Origin: Isotricha intestinalis
Lineage: Eukaryota > Ciliophora > Litostomatea > Vestibuliferida > Isotrichidae
DNA: 13,231 nt
Direction: 5' to 3'
NCBI GenBank assembly: GCA_023807065.1
Contig: JAJJLU010000956.1
Span: 1-13,231, forward strand
This document shows positions 1 to 8,728 of the stretch, one piece after another. Every line of letters starts with the position of its first letter. The first letter of the stretch is position 1. The translations under genes were made by a program, and so were the position numbers. Below the pieces are notes generated by a model that saw only the letters and a program-made list of their open reading frames with translations, was not told the DNA's origin and did no database searches.

Positions 1-48
1 CCCAATGCCCAATACCCAATAACCCATCCACAATACCCAATCCCCAAT
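1..48. repeat. left telomere, degenerate CCCCAAT repeats
   Basis: The window begins with about seven head-to-tail 7-base units in constant phase: CCCAAT, GCCCAAT, ACCCAAT, AACCCAT, CCACAAT, ACCCAAT, CCCCAAT. The consensus is the C-rich strand of the repeat seen at the other end, in the orientation expected for a left chromosome end. Only the innermost unit is perfect. Variants fall mainly at the first C, with two more disturbed units in the middle. This may be real telomerase infidelity or sequencing error at a read end. Confidence 0.9.
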
Positions 49-279
49 TTAATTTAAAATTTAAAAATAAATTTTTAAAATAATTATTATTTTTTAAATA
101 ATGTCGTTTTATTTTTCTGTTAAATTAAAATAATCAAATGAAAAGATAATTAAAAATTTAAAAATCATTTATTAAAAGAATTATTCCTTTATAAAATAAA
201 TCTTTATTTTTTTATCCTATTCTCAATAAATACTATATTCACTTTTTAATATTTTTTTAATAAATAATTTTTATTTTTA

Positions 280-1158
280 ATGAGTGAAGAAAATTATCTT
301 TCAAATAATGGTATTTCAAATAATCAAAACGAAGAAAAAAATAATCTTAATTTATCATCAGATTTTCATAATAATATATTGAATAATAATAAAATACATT
401 TACCTCCAATTCAAAATTTAAATAATTTAATATTAAGTTGTGTAAAAAACGAAGAATATTGCTATTCTTTTATAGATTATTTAAAAAAAATATATCATAT
501 AAGGCAAATAGATTATTATTTAGCATATTTAAATATAATATATTGTTTTAAACCAAAAGAATTAATAGAAATGTCAAAAATGAGAAAACATTTAAAAAAT
601 AAATATGGAAGAGATGATCCAGGATTTTTATTATTAATAATAATATATATATTAATTTCTTCAATAAGTTATTCAATTACATTTGGAATATATAATCCAT
701 TTAAAATATTTAATATATTCTTTATTCAAACATTTGTTTTTTTAATAACATTTGGCTTAATAATATCAATGATAAGTAAAATAATAATAGATAAATATTT
801 TAATAATAGTACAACAAATCAAAATATTGAATTTATATATGCTTTTGATATTCATTGTAATGGCTTTGTTCCAATGTATACTTTTTGTTCTATTATTCCT
901 TTTATTTTTATAGGAATAACATCAAAAGATAATTTTATGATTGAAATATTATTTACTAATTCTTCTTTATGTATTGGAATATTATATTATTCTTATGTTA
1001 CTTTCATTAGTTATTTTTCTCTTCCTTTTGTTCGAAAAAATAAATTTGTTACTTTAGGAATTTGGCCTATCATTTTTACTTTTTTTATTGCAACTTTATG
1101 TAATTTCAATTTTTTTAAATATTTCTGTTCTATGTTCTTTTCTACTGAAAATATATAA
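280..1158 (+). CDS. unc50: UNC-50 / GMH1 family Golgi membrane protein
   Basis: The 292-residue multi-pass membrane protein resembles UNC-50, a conserved Golgi/ER-Golgi protein required in animals for trafficking of nicotinic receptors; yeast GMH1 is the fungal member. Residues 1-50 are an Asn-rich hydrophilic tail. The family hallmark RDDP is at 111-114 (YGRDDPGFLLL, compared with WARDDPAFLVLL in animals as recalled). A second hallmark, YAFDIHCNGF, begins at 187 and matches the animal YAFDVHLNAF. Five hydrophobic segments lie near 117-138, 142-168, 196-215, 222-247 and 258-283, the expected number. Length is slightly above the animal proteins (about 260) because of the N-terminal tail. The start is the first ATG after an AT-only leader, and the stop is TAA. 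Family assignment is firm; function in this organism is inferred from homology. Confidence 0.9.
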   Translation: MSEENYLSNNGISNNQNEEKNNLNLSSDFHNNILNNNKIHLPPIQNLNNLILSCVKNEEYCYSFIDYLKKIYHIRQIDYYLAYLNIIYCFKPKELIEMSKMRKHLKNKYGRDDPGFLLLIIIYILISSISYSITFGIYNPFKIFNIFFIQTFVFLITFGLIISMISKIIIDKYFNNSTTNQNIEFIYAFDIHCNGFVPMYTFCSIIPFIFIGITSKDNFMIEILFTNSSLCIGILYYSYVTFISYFSLPFVRKNKFVTLGIWPIIFTFFIATLCNFNFFKYFCSMFFSTENI

Positions 1159-1272
1159 TTAAATAACATATAAATTCGATATTTTATTAAGAAAATTATT
1201 ATATTTATTAAAATTTCATATATTATTTATACATTAATTTATTTATTTTTAATTTTTCAATTATTAATTTTA

Positions 1273-3543
1273 ATGAGAATAAATAAGAATGATAAAAAAT
1301 TAACGATTGGTCTTTCTAAGAAATTATATTTTAGAAATAATATAAATTCAAATTCTAACTCTTCACAATCATTAAATACTACAAGAACAAAAATCACAAT
1401 CAATAAAAATTTACTTTGGAAAGAACAACAAGAAAAAAATAAAAATAATAATTCTATTTCTTATGATAATAAATCAGTAATAAAAACAAAAAATAAAAAA
1501 AGTGAAGATGTAAATTATCAAACTCCAGATTTATTAAAAAATGAAATTGAAATTAATTTAAATCAAAATTTTAAAAATAAACAAAATTATCTTTCACCTC
1601 AAAATCAAGAAAATAATAAATTAATAAATGAAAATTTAAATAAAGATTCTCAATCAGAATTGTCATTGAAAAAAAATAATATTAAAAATATAAATCAAAC
1701 AAATTTTAGTTTTTTATTACATCAAGTAAGTAAAAATTTAAATAAAACATTTTCAACTTTATATGAAAATAATAATAATAGGTCTTTAAGTTCTAATAAT
1801 TCTTTAAATAATAGTATTGAAACAAATAATACAATTAATTTTCCTCAAAGAAAAGAAATAAATAATTTAAGTTTTAATTCAAATTTAAGTAATTTAAGAA
1901 ATTCTTTTACTTCATTAAATTCTGCAAGAAATCCAATTAATATAAAAGAAAAATTAAAAAATAAATATTTTGAAATTGAAAATGATAATAAAGATAATAA
2001 ATCAGATAATAATATTTCTTTTGAGGATAATAATAATAATAAAAGAAGAGTATATTCTAATATTAATTTAATAGAAAAAAATAATTATGGAAATGAAAAT
2101 TGTAAAATTGATTATTCATTATATGAAAAAGATTTAGAACATTATTATATTTTAGAAAATAAATTAAAAGAAATTTTATTTAAATTATCTTCCTATGAAC
2201 CTGCAAATAATGAATGTTATGATTGGATTAATTATTATTTTAATGAATTTATATATAATAAATTATTATATTTATGTAAAGATTTTAATAATAGAAGAAA
2301 TTTAACTTATATTATTAAAATTGAATTATTATGTTTTTGTTTGTGTTATCATGTATCATATGACACTAATTTAAGTAAAGTACTCATTTTATTAAAATCT
2401 ATATTTGAACAAATACATTTTAATTATTTAATTTTAGTTAGATTTATTTTACATAAAACAACAATGACATATGAAAATTATGTTTGGTATGAAAAATTAT
2501 ATAATATAATAAAAAATGAATTAAATATACAGTTAACAAAGAAAGATTTGGATGAAAATAATATAATTCAAATAATAAATAATAATATCAATACAATTGG
2601 AAATTACTTTAAATTAATTATAGATAATATATATTCATCATTTTATCAACCCCAAAGTAAATTATATAAATTTCCTTCAACATTATACGGTAAAATAGAA
2701 GAAAAATTAAAATATTCAAGAGAAATAATATCATCTTTTTTTTTTGATGCATTTTCCTTTACTGATAATTACACAATTGAAGATATAATAAAATTTTTTA
2801 ATTTATTTCTTTTTAAAACCTCAGAACAAAATACTCCTTTTATATTATCATATAAAGTCAAATTTCAAAATGGAGAAAATCAAACATTAAATACAAAAAA
2901 TATAAATAAAGAGAATAATAATATAAACCTAAACATAGAAAATAAAGGGAATACAATAAATCAAATAAGATCACCATTATATTATTTACCTAAAATAAAT
3001 CCAATATATAAATATTCTTTAGTTTTAGATTTAGATGAAACTTTAATATATTTAAAAAGAGATTCAAATGGAAAAAGTAAAAGAAAAGTAATAATATTAA
3101 GACCTTTCTTACATGAATTTTTATCAAAAATGAAAAAAATATATGAATTAATATTATTTTCTTATGAAATACAAGAATATGTAGATCCAATAGTAGATTT
3201 AATAGAAAAAAAAGAAAAATATTTTGAATATAGATTATATAAACAACATACTAAATTTAATGGGAAATACTATATAAAAGATTTATCTAAATTAGGAAGA
3301 GATATAAGAAGAATTTTAATTATTGATAATATATCTCAAAATTTTAAATTACAAAAAAATAATGGGATTTGTATAAAACCTTTTTATGGTGATGTTGTGA
3401 GTGATAGAAATACTTTAAAATTTTTAAGTATTATTCTTGAAAAAATTAGATATGATGCTGATGAAAGTAATGATATTAGAGATAGTTTAAGAAAAGAACA
3501 ACAAATTATTTTTTCAAAAATTACATCAAACCAAGAAAATTAA
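1273..3543 (+). CDS. FCP1/SCP-type HAD phosphatase with long Asn-rich N-terminus
   Basis: This 756-residue protein has a C-terminal FCP1 homology (NLI-interacting factor, CTD phosphatase-like) domain at about 580-735. The HAD catalytic motif LDLDETL places the nucleophile at D586 and the acid/base aspartate at D588. Further family signatures follow: ELILFSYEIQEYVDPIVDLI (motif II region), the KDLSKLGRD block, and IIDN before a late FYGD segment. Such enzymes remove phosphate from Ser/Thr, for example on RNA polymerase II CTD or signalling proteins; the substrate here cannot be told. Residues 1 to about 275 are low-complexity, rich in Asn, Ser and Lys. Residues about 277-520 look helical and match nothing I recognise. 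No BRCT domain is visible, so it is closer to SCP/CTDSPL2 than to true FCP1. Spacing is 114 bases from the UNC-50 gene and 60 bases to the next. Confidence 0.85.
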   Translation: MRINKNDKKLTIGLSKKLYFRNNINSNSNSSQSLNTTRTKITINKNLLWKEQQEKNKNNNSISYDNKSVIKTKNKKSEDVNYQTPDLLKNEIEINLNQNFKNKQNYLSPQNQENNKLINENLNKDSQSELSLKKNNIKNINQTNFSFLLHQVSKNLNKTFSTLYENNNNRSLSSNNSLNNSIETNNTINFPQRKEINNLSFNSNLSNLRNSFTSLNSARNPINIKEKLKNKYFEIENDNKDNKSDNNISFEDNNNNKRRVYSNINLIEKNNYGNENCKIDYSLYEKDLEHYYILENKLKEILFKLSSYEPANNECYDWINYYFNEFIYNKLLYLCKDFNNRRNLTYIIKIELLCFCLCYHVSYDTNLSKVLILLKSIFEQIHFNYLILVRFILHKTTMTYENYVWYEKLYNIIKNELNIQLTKKDLDENNIIQIINNNINTIGNYFKLIIDNIYSSFYQPQSKLYKFPSTLYGKIEEKLKYSREIISSFFFDAFSFTDNYTIEDIIKFFNLFLFKTSEQNTPFILSYKVKFQNGENQTLNTKNINKENNNINLNIENKGNTINQIRSPLYYLPKINPIYKYSLVLDLDETLIYLKRDSNGKSKRKVIILRPFLHEFLSKMKKIYELILFSYEIQEYVDPIVDLIEKKEKYFEYRLYKQHTKFNGKYYIKDLSKLGRDIRRILIIDNISQNFKLQKNNGICIKPFYGDVVSDRNTLKFLSIILEKIRYDADESNDIRDSLRKEQQIIFSKITSNQEN

Positions 3544-3603
3544 ATAAATTATATTATAATAGTTTTTTACCTATAAAAAATAAAAATTTATATTTAAAAA
3601 AAA

Positions 3604-3999
3604 ATGAAAATCCAAAATATAAAAAAACTATTTTTTCTCTTAATTTTAATAACAATAAGTATTGAAATAGAATTAGATGAAAGTGATATTCAAGAAATTC
3701 TTCGTCGTCAAAAAGCAAAAAAAGATGCACCAATAAATGATGATGGAGTAGATAATCGTCCTCCAAATTTAGCAATGGTAACTTTTTTCCCAGAAAGAAA
3801 AAATGAAATTGAAAGATTTTCAAGAATTTTACAAGAATTTTTAAGTACTATGGGAATTTCTGCTCATATGGCTAATATACATGATAATGAATTAATTTTT
3901 ACTTATCCTAGAGGAAAAGAGCTTAATACTAAAGTCATTGTTGATAATTTTAAAGATGTTATTAAAAAAATTGATGTTGCTGATTTTGATAAGCAATGA
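3604..3999 (+). CDS. small secreted/ER-lumen protein, weakly MESD-like
   Basis: The 131-residue protein has a clear signal peptide: basic KK at 7-8 followed by a hydrophobic core of Phe, Leu and Ile to about residue 20, so it probably enters the ER. The mature part is charged, with an acidic helix (DESDIQEILRRQ) and then a compact domain at about 55-125. The order of elements resembles MESD, the ER chaperone of LRP receptors: a LAMVTFF strand, a KNEIERF helix, an HDNELIF strand and a KVIVDNFKDV helix. Similarity is at pattern level only, and no C-terminal KDEL/REDL retention signal is present (it ends FDKQ), so the identity is tentative. It is the only gene here ending in TGA. It uses several CGT arginine codons where neighbours use almost only AGA. 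It starts 60 bases after the phosphatase stop, straight after a run of A. Confidence 0.75.
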   Translation: MKIQNIKKLFFLLILITISIEIELDESDIQEILRRQKAKKDAPINDDGVDNRPPNLAMVTFFPERKNEIERFSRILQEFLSTMGISAHMANIHDNELIFTYPRGKELNTKVIVDNFKDVIKKIDVADFDKQ

Positions 4000-4196
4000 T
4001 TTATTATTTTTTTTTTTTTGATATTTTTAAGAATATTTCTTTTAATTTCTTTATGATTTGTTTTAGATAGTTTTTTTTAATATTAATTATATTAATTTTT
4101 TTATATTTTTAACACGTAAATAATTTGAAATTAAAAAAGGCAAAAAAAAAAAATAAATTATAATATATTTTATAAAACCTAATCAAAAAAAAATAT

Positions 4197-4781
4197 TTAA
4201 ATATTTTCATCCTTAATAATAAACTTACTAGCAAATTCATTTTCACTTAAAGTTTGATCATAATAATAAGTAAAAGTTTTACTTTTAATTCCAACAATTT
4301 TTTCTAATTTATTTAAATATCCTAAAGCATCATAAATACTTTGTTGTATATCAGCTTTTTCTTTTTCTAAAAGAGCAATTTCTTCTTTTAATCTAAAATT
4401 TTCTATTTTTTGTTTTTCAATAAAATTATTTAAAGCATCTTGTAATAATTTAATTTGAGGTTTTAAATCATGAATATTTCCTCCATTACATTCTTCAATA
4501 ACTTTATTTTTTAAATCATTAATTTCTTCTTTTAAATCTTTCATTGTTTTTTTTATTTGTTCATTCTTAAATAATAAATCATCAAGTGCTGATTCAAGTT
4601 GTCCTATTGTGGATGATACTGCTGCACTCTCGTTTTGTTCAAAGTGATATAGTAATTTCAATTCACGAGGAAGAGGATTAGATAAAAATTTTAAAGATTT
4701 TAATGAAGTATAAAATGTCTCGTTATAACTTTTTAACATTGATTCTTCTTTAGAAAATTTATTCTTTTTTTGAACATTCAT
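4197..4781 (-). CDS. coiled-coil protein of unknown function
   Basis: I do not recognise a family for this 194-residue, cytosolic-looking protein without signal peptide or membrane segment. After a basic start (QKKNKFSKEE) and a short region ending NPLPREL near 35-41, residues about 58-98 and 104-165 show heptad-like spacing of Leu/Ile among Lys, Glu, Asp and Asn. This predicts two coiled-coil helices separated by a CNGGN break at 98-102. The last 25 residues are not helical (TFTYYYDQTLSE). Such proteins are common as cytoskeletal, basal-body or vesicle-tether components in ciliates, but nothing in the sequence selects among these. The gene converges on the small secreted protein gene, with 197 bases between the stops. 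Its start is the first ATG after a run of A on its own strand. Confidence 0.72.
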   Translation of the reverse strand: MNVQKKNKFSKEESMLKSYNETFYTSLKSLKFLSNPLPRELKLLYHFEQNESAAVSSTIGQLESALDDLLFKNEQIKKTMKDLKEEINDLKNKVIEECNGGNIHDLKPQIKLLQDALNNFIEKQKIENFRLKEEIALLEKEKADIQQSIYDALGYLNKLEKIVGIKSKTFTYYYDQTLSENEFASKFIIKDENI

Positions 4782-5028
4782 TTTTTTTTTTAAGTTTTTT
4801 TTCAGTTTTTTTATTATTTTTACTTTTTTTTTAGAATTTTTATTTACGATTTTGGTAACATCATTTATTTTTAATTGGCTTATTTAAAAATATTATTCAG
4901 TTTTAATAGTTTTAATTTTGTTTCTTTTTAAGTTAAAAAATTCAAAAAAAATAAATAAATCTAATTTTTATTTATTATTATTAAATTAAAAAACATATAT
5001 AAAATATTTATTATTAAAAAAAAATATT

Positions 5029-8000
5029 TTAATATTCCTCTAAATATAAACTAGAAGTGAATGGAATTCCTCTTCGAATTTTTATAGAAATATTTTCAAA
5101 TTTTTTTTTTAAATCTAAATTAGTAAGTAAAATAGCACAATCACATAATTCTTTTAATAACTCATCTAATCTTCTAATATTTCTAACTAAACTTCCACAA
5201 TATACATCTTTAGCTTCATTTGAAATTTCTGCAAAACTTTTTTCTCCTTGAAACCAATATAAAAAACATAACATTAAATCATATTTAAAACTTTTAATAT
5301 AACTTTCTTTATCTTTAACATTAATTTTACATTCAATATAAATTTCAACAACTCTTTCAATATTATTTTTAACAATATTATATAAATTAATTAATTTTTC
5401 ATTTTCTTCAATTTTTTTTTTTTCTTCTTTAAAATAATTGCCTTCATTAACAAAACAAGATAAAATTAAACATAAATCTTCTTCATTATATTTATTAAAA
5501 ATACCATTAAATAACATTTCTGTTAAAATTATTGGTTCACTTGTTGTTATTAAACAAGCAACTTGTCCTTTTAAAGTTATTATTCCATTATCATTTATAT
5601 AATTCATTCTATGAAGAACTCTTCTCATATTATTTAATTGTTCATTTAATACTAATTTATTTAATTCATTTAATTCTGAAAGATAATATTTTATTTCCTC
5701 TTTTATTTTTAATTTTTCTTTATATTTATTTATTATTCTTTCTTCTATTTTTGTATTTAATAAATTTTTTTTTATTAAAATATTTTCAATAGAAGTTATT
5801 TTATTTTTTAATTCTGTTATTTTATTGTAATTTTCTTTATATTTTTTATCTGTTATTCCTAAATCTAATATTGGATCATATATTTTAATATTATTTTTAT
5901 TTTGATTATATATTTCTAATAATATTTTTTCTGTATTTAAAAGAGAAGTTTTATTTTTTAATATATCTTTTGGAATTGATATTTTTATTTGAGATATATT
6001 TTCAAGAGAATTTATTTGAAAAGGAATTATTATTCCTTTCCCATTTTTTTTAATCATATCTCCTGCAATTAAAACTCTTCTTTTTTCAAAATTATCATAA
6101 TTACTTAAATAAACTAATAAATAAGCTATTTTTTTATCTGACATTTCTTTATTAAATTCTTCAATTTTTTCATCATCATTTTTTTCATAATTTCCTTCAT
6201 TTTTAATTAAAAAATATTGTTTATCAAATTTATTATATTTAGCAACAAATTCTTCTTTTTTTTTAGCAAAATCAATGAAAAACGCAAAACCAAAATTATT
6301 AATAAATAATAATCTTCCAGGAATAAAAAACTTTATAATTAATTTTAAATTACTTTCCTTATTAAAAAGCAATAATCTATTTTCTTCAATTAAAATTTCA
6401 ATTAAATTTTTTACTTCAATATAATTTTTAATTAATTCATCTCTTTCATAATTAGTATCAAATTTATTATAATCATCAAATAATTTAACAACTAAATTTT
6501 GAATAAGAGGAATAGCTCTTTTACTTTGAAATTGTCTAAAAGATCTTTTTAAAATATATTCACATTGAACACCTTCAATTCTACATAAATTTAAAATTTG
6601 ATTAAAATTAAGTTCAAAAGAAGAATTTAAAGGATCACTTTTACCTTTAAAAATATTTCTAATAATATTAATGTCCATTTTTTTCTTTAAAATTAATATA
6701 GTAATTCCTTTTTTATCTAAACCTCTTCTTCCTGCTCTTCCACTCATTTGAATAAATTCTCCTCCAGTTAAATTTCTTTTTCTTTTTCCATCAAATTTTT
6801 CTATATCTAAAAATATTACTGTCTTTGCCGGCATATTTATTCCCATTGAAAATGTTTCTGTTGCAAATAATATTTTAATTAAACCTTCTTGAAATATTAA
6901 TTCTATTATTTCTCTTAATATTGGAAGTAATCCTCCATGATGAATTCCTATTCCTTTTATTATTAATTCATATATTTTATTTATTTGATTTATTTTCTCA
7001 TCTTTTGAACTTAATTTTGATATTGCATTAAAAAATATTTTCTCTATTAAAGTTTTCTCCTCATTTGTTGTTAAATTTATTGATAATAAATTTCTCGACA
7101 TCATATCAATTTGTTCTTTACTAAAAGCAAATATTATACAAGGATCTAATTCATTATCAATAATTAAATCAATTAATTGTTTAATATCATTATTATTAGA
7201 ATAAAAATAATTAAAATCTTTATTTGTATTATTGAATAAATTATAAAAATTACTTTCATTATAATTAATTAAATTTAAGCTTCTATTAAAATTATCTTCT
7301 TTAAAATTTCCATATTGATCAACAATATTAATAATTTCATTAGAAAGACTAGGATAAATATAATGTTCAAGTGGAACAGGTCTAAATTCAGTATAAACAA
7401 CATGACAAATTTGATTTTTAATTTTAGAAATCCACATAGCAAATTCTCTAGAATTAGGTAAAGTAGCACTTAAAAAAACAAAATTAATATTATTTGATAA
7501 TAATATTATACTTTCTTCCCAAACAACACCTCTTTCTTTATCTCTCATATAATGAATTTCATCAAAAATTACCCAAGCAATTTCTTTTAAAATTTGAGAT
7601 CCTTTATATAACATATTTCTTAATATTTCAGTAGTCATTATTAAACAAGATGAATTTTCATTTATTGTAACATCACCAGTCATTAACCCAATATTATCAT
7701 TAAATTTATTTTTTAATTCTCTATATTTTTGATTACTTAAAGCTTTTATTGGTGATGTATAAATTACTCTTTTTTTATCTCTTAATGACATTGCGATTGC
7801 ATATTCTGCAATTACTGTTTTACCTGATGATGTATGTGCACTAACTAATACTGATTCATTTTTTTCTAATATTTTTATTGATTCTTTTTGAAATGGATCT
7901 AATTCAAAATTATACTTTGTTGCATATACTTCTATTTCTTTCATTTCTGATATTTCTATTTCTTTTGGATATATTATTTCATGTGTTCCACCTTCAAATT

Positions 8001-8280
8001 TTATCGATTTTATATTTAATGATGATTCTAATTTTATATTTATTTTTGGATCTTTTATTTCTTCTAAATTTAATTTTTCTTTGTTTTCTTCTATTGTTTT
8101 TTTTATTGTGTTTATTTGATTTTTTAAAAGAATATCTTCTATTTCTAATTCGGATTTTTTTAATGTATTATTATCATTATTATTCTTAATTTCCATTCGT
8201 TCTGTTTTTTTATTTAGGTATTTTATAGATTGAGATTCTTTTTCTAAATCAAATGCTTCAAACAAATTATCTTCTTCCAT
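5029..8280 (-). CDS. MTR4: MTR4-type DExH RNA helicase of the nuclear exosome
   Basis: The complete 1083-residue Ski2-like helicase is close in length to yeast and human MTR4. MTR4 threads RNA into the nuclear exosome (TRAMP/NEXT-type complexes) in rRNA processing and RNA surveillance. Motif I AHTSSGKT is at 148-155, motif II DEIH at 240-243, motif III SAT at 271-273, motif V ATETFSMGINMPA precedes the FDGK segment, and motif VI QMSGRAGRRG is at 511-520. The text around them favours MTR4 over SKI2: GGTHEIIYP upstream, YTEFRPVPLEHYIYP after motif III, and KSDPLNSSFELNFNQILNL after motif VI. An arch/KOW-like insertion (FIPGRLLFI onward) separates the core from a DSHCT domain that starts near MRRVLHRM (885) and ends in the typical FTSSLYL. 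The N-terminal ~90 residues are charged and Asn/Lys-rich. No frameshift or missing motif is seen. Confidence 0.97.
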   Translation of the reverse strand: MEEDNLFEAFDLEKESQSIKYLNKKTERMEIKNNNDNNTLKKSELEIEDILLKNQINTIKKTIEENKEKLNLEEIKDPKINIKLESSLNIKSIKFEGGTHEIIYPKEIEISEMKEIEVYATKYNFELDPFQKESIKILEKNESVLVSAHTSSGKTVIAEYAIAMSLRDKKRVIYTSPIKALSNQKYRELKNKFNDNIGLMTGDVTINENSSCLIMTTEILRNMLYKGSQILKEIAWVIFDEIHYMRDKERGVVWEESIILLSNNINFVFLSATLPNSREFAMWISKIKNQICHVVYTEFRPVPLEHYIYPSLSNEIINIVDQYGNFKEDNFNRSLNLINYNESNFYNLFNNTNKDFNYFYSNNNDIKQLIDLIIDNELDPCIIFAFSKEQIDMMSRNLLSINLTTNEEKTLIEKIFFNAISKLSSKDEKINQINKIYELIIKGIGIHHGGLLPILREIIELIFQEGLIKILFATETFSMGINMPAKTVIFLDIEKFDGKRKRNLTGGEFIQMSGRAGRRGLDKKGITILILKKKMDINIIRNIFKGKSDPLNSSFELNFNQILNLCRIEGVQCEYILKRSFRQFQSKRAIPLIQNLVVKLFDDYNKFDTNYERDELIKNYIEVKNLIEILIEENRLLLFNKESNLKLIIKFFIPGRLLFINNFGFAFFIDFAKKKEEFVAKYNKFDKQYFLIKNEGNYEKNDDEKIEEFNKEMSDKKIAYLLVYLSNYDNFEKRRVLIAGDMIKKNGKGIIIPFQINSLENISQIKISIPKDILKNKTSLLNTEKILLEIYNQNKNNIKIYDPILDLGITDKKYKENYNKITELKNKITSIENILIKKNLLNTKIEERIINKYKEKLKIKEEIKYYLSELNELNKLVLNEQLNNMRRVLHRMNYINDNGIITLKGQVACLITTSEPIILTEMLFNGIFNKYNEEDLCLILSCFVNEGNYFKEEKKKIEENEKLINLYNIVKNNIERVVEIYIECKINVKDKESYIKSFKYDLMLCFLYWFQGEKSFAEISNEAKDVYCGSLVRNIRRLDELLKELCDCAILLTNLDLKKKFENISIKIRRGIPFTSSLYLEEY

Positions 8281-8728
8281 TTAAGATAATTAGATAAAAA
8301 ATATTTTTTGAAATTGTGAGAAATTTGTTTTTTATATATGATAATAATTTAAATTAATTAAAATTTAATGTATTAAAAAATTAGATTATATAATGATACT
8401 AAACTTGAGTAAATTGCTATTAAATATATTATTGTCATTTATATTTGTTTTAAGAAATTATTTTTGATTTGTTTGATACATTAATTAAAACTGATAAAAT
8501 TCAAGAAATTAATATTAATTTTTTTTATGGAAAGCAAATTTAGGAATTCTTAATAAAAATAAAAATTCAAAAAATTAACTGTTATTGTATGATATCGTAG
8601 ATTTTATAAAGAAAAAAAGAAATTAAATAAATATTTTATATTTTTTGTTTAAATATTTAATCAACTAATAAAAAGAACAGAATAATTTTTAAATAGTATT
8701 TCCAGCTAAAACTACTTGATTACTATTA
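8281..8728. other. 448-base spacer, no gene seen
   Basis: This spacer lies upstream of the helicase and downstream of the acid phosphatase, both on the minus strand. It should hold the helicase promoter and leader and the phosphatase 3' untranslated region. Both strands are full of stop codons. The longest suggestive frame is 29 codons on the plus strand (8454-8540), which is within chance. I see no tRNA B-box, snoRNA box pair, repeat or dyad that would name an RNA gene. Confidence 0.5.

Noticed and set aside
1..48. Terminal direct repeats considered as a CRISPR array or satellite
   Set aside because: The unit is 7 bases without spacers, sits at the extreme end, and is complementary to the opposite end, which is telomeric structure.
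3997..3999. TGA considered as selenocysteine or tryptophan/cysteine codon
   Set aside because: Read-through would add only a few Phe/Ile residues before TAA, and no conserved sequence continues.
7878..8189. Antisense open frame of 103 codons over the helicase N-terminus (others at 2990-3190, 3554-3823, 5532-5792, 7275-7469, 9721-10044 and 10432-10632)
   Set aside because: The translations are Leu/Phe/Ile-rich mirror images of Lys/Asn/Glu-rich coding sequence and lie entirely inside strongly supported genes or over their ends.
8454..8540. Open 29-codon stretch in the 8281-8728 spacer, followed by another short open stretch after one stop; possible gene relic
   Set aside because: In sequence this AT-rich, runs of this length are expected by chance over six frames, and the translation matches no family I know.
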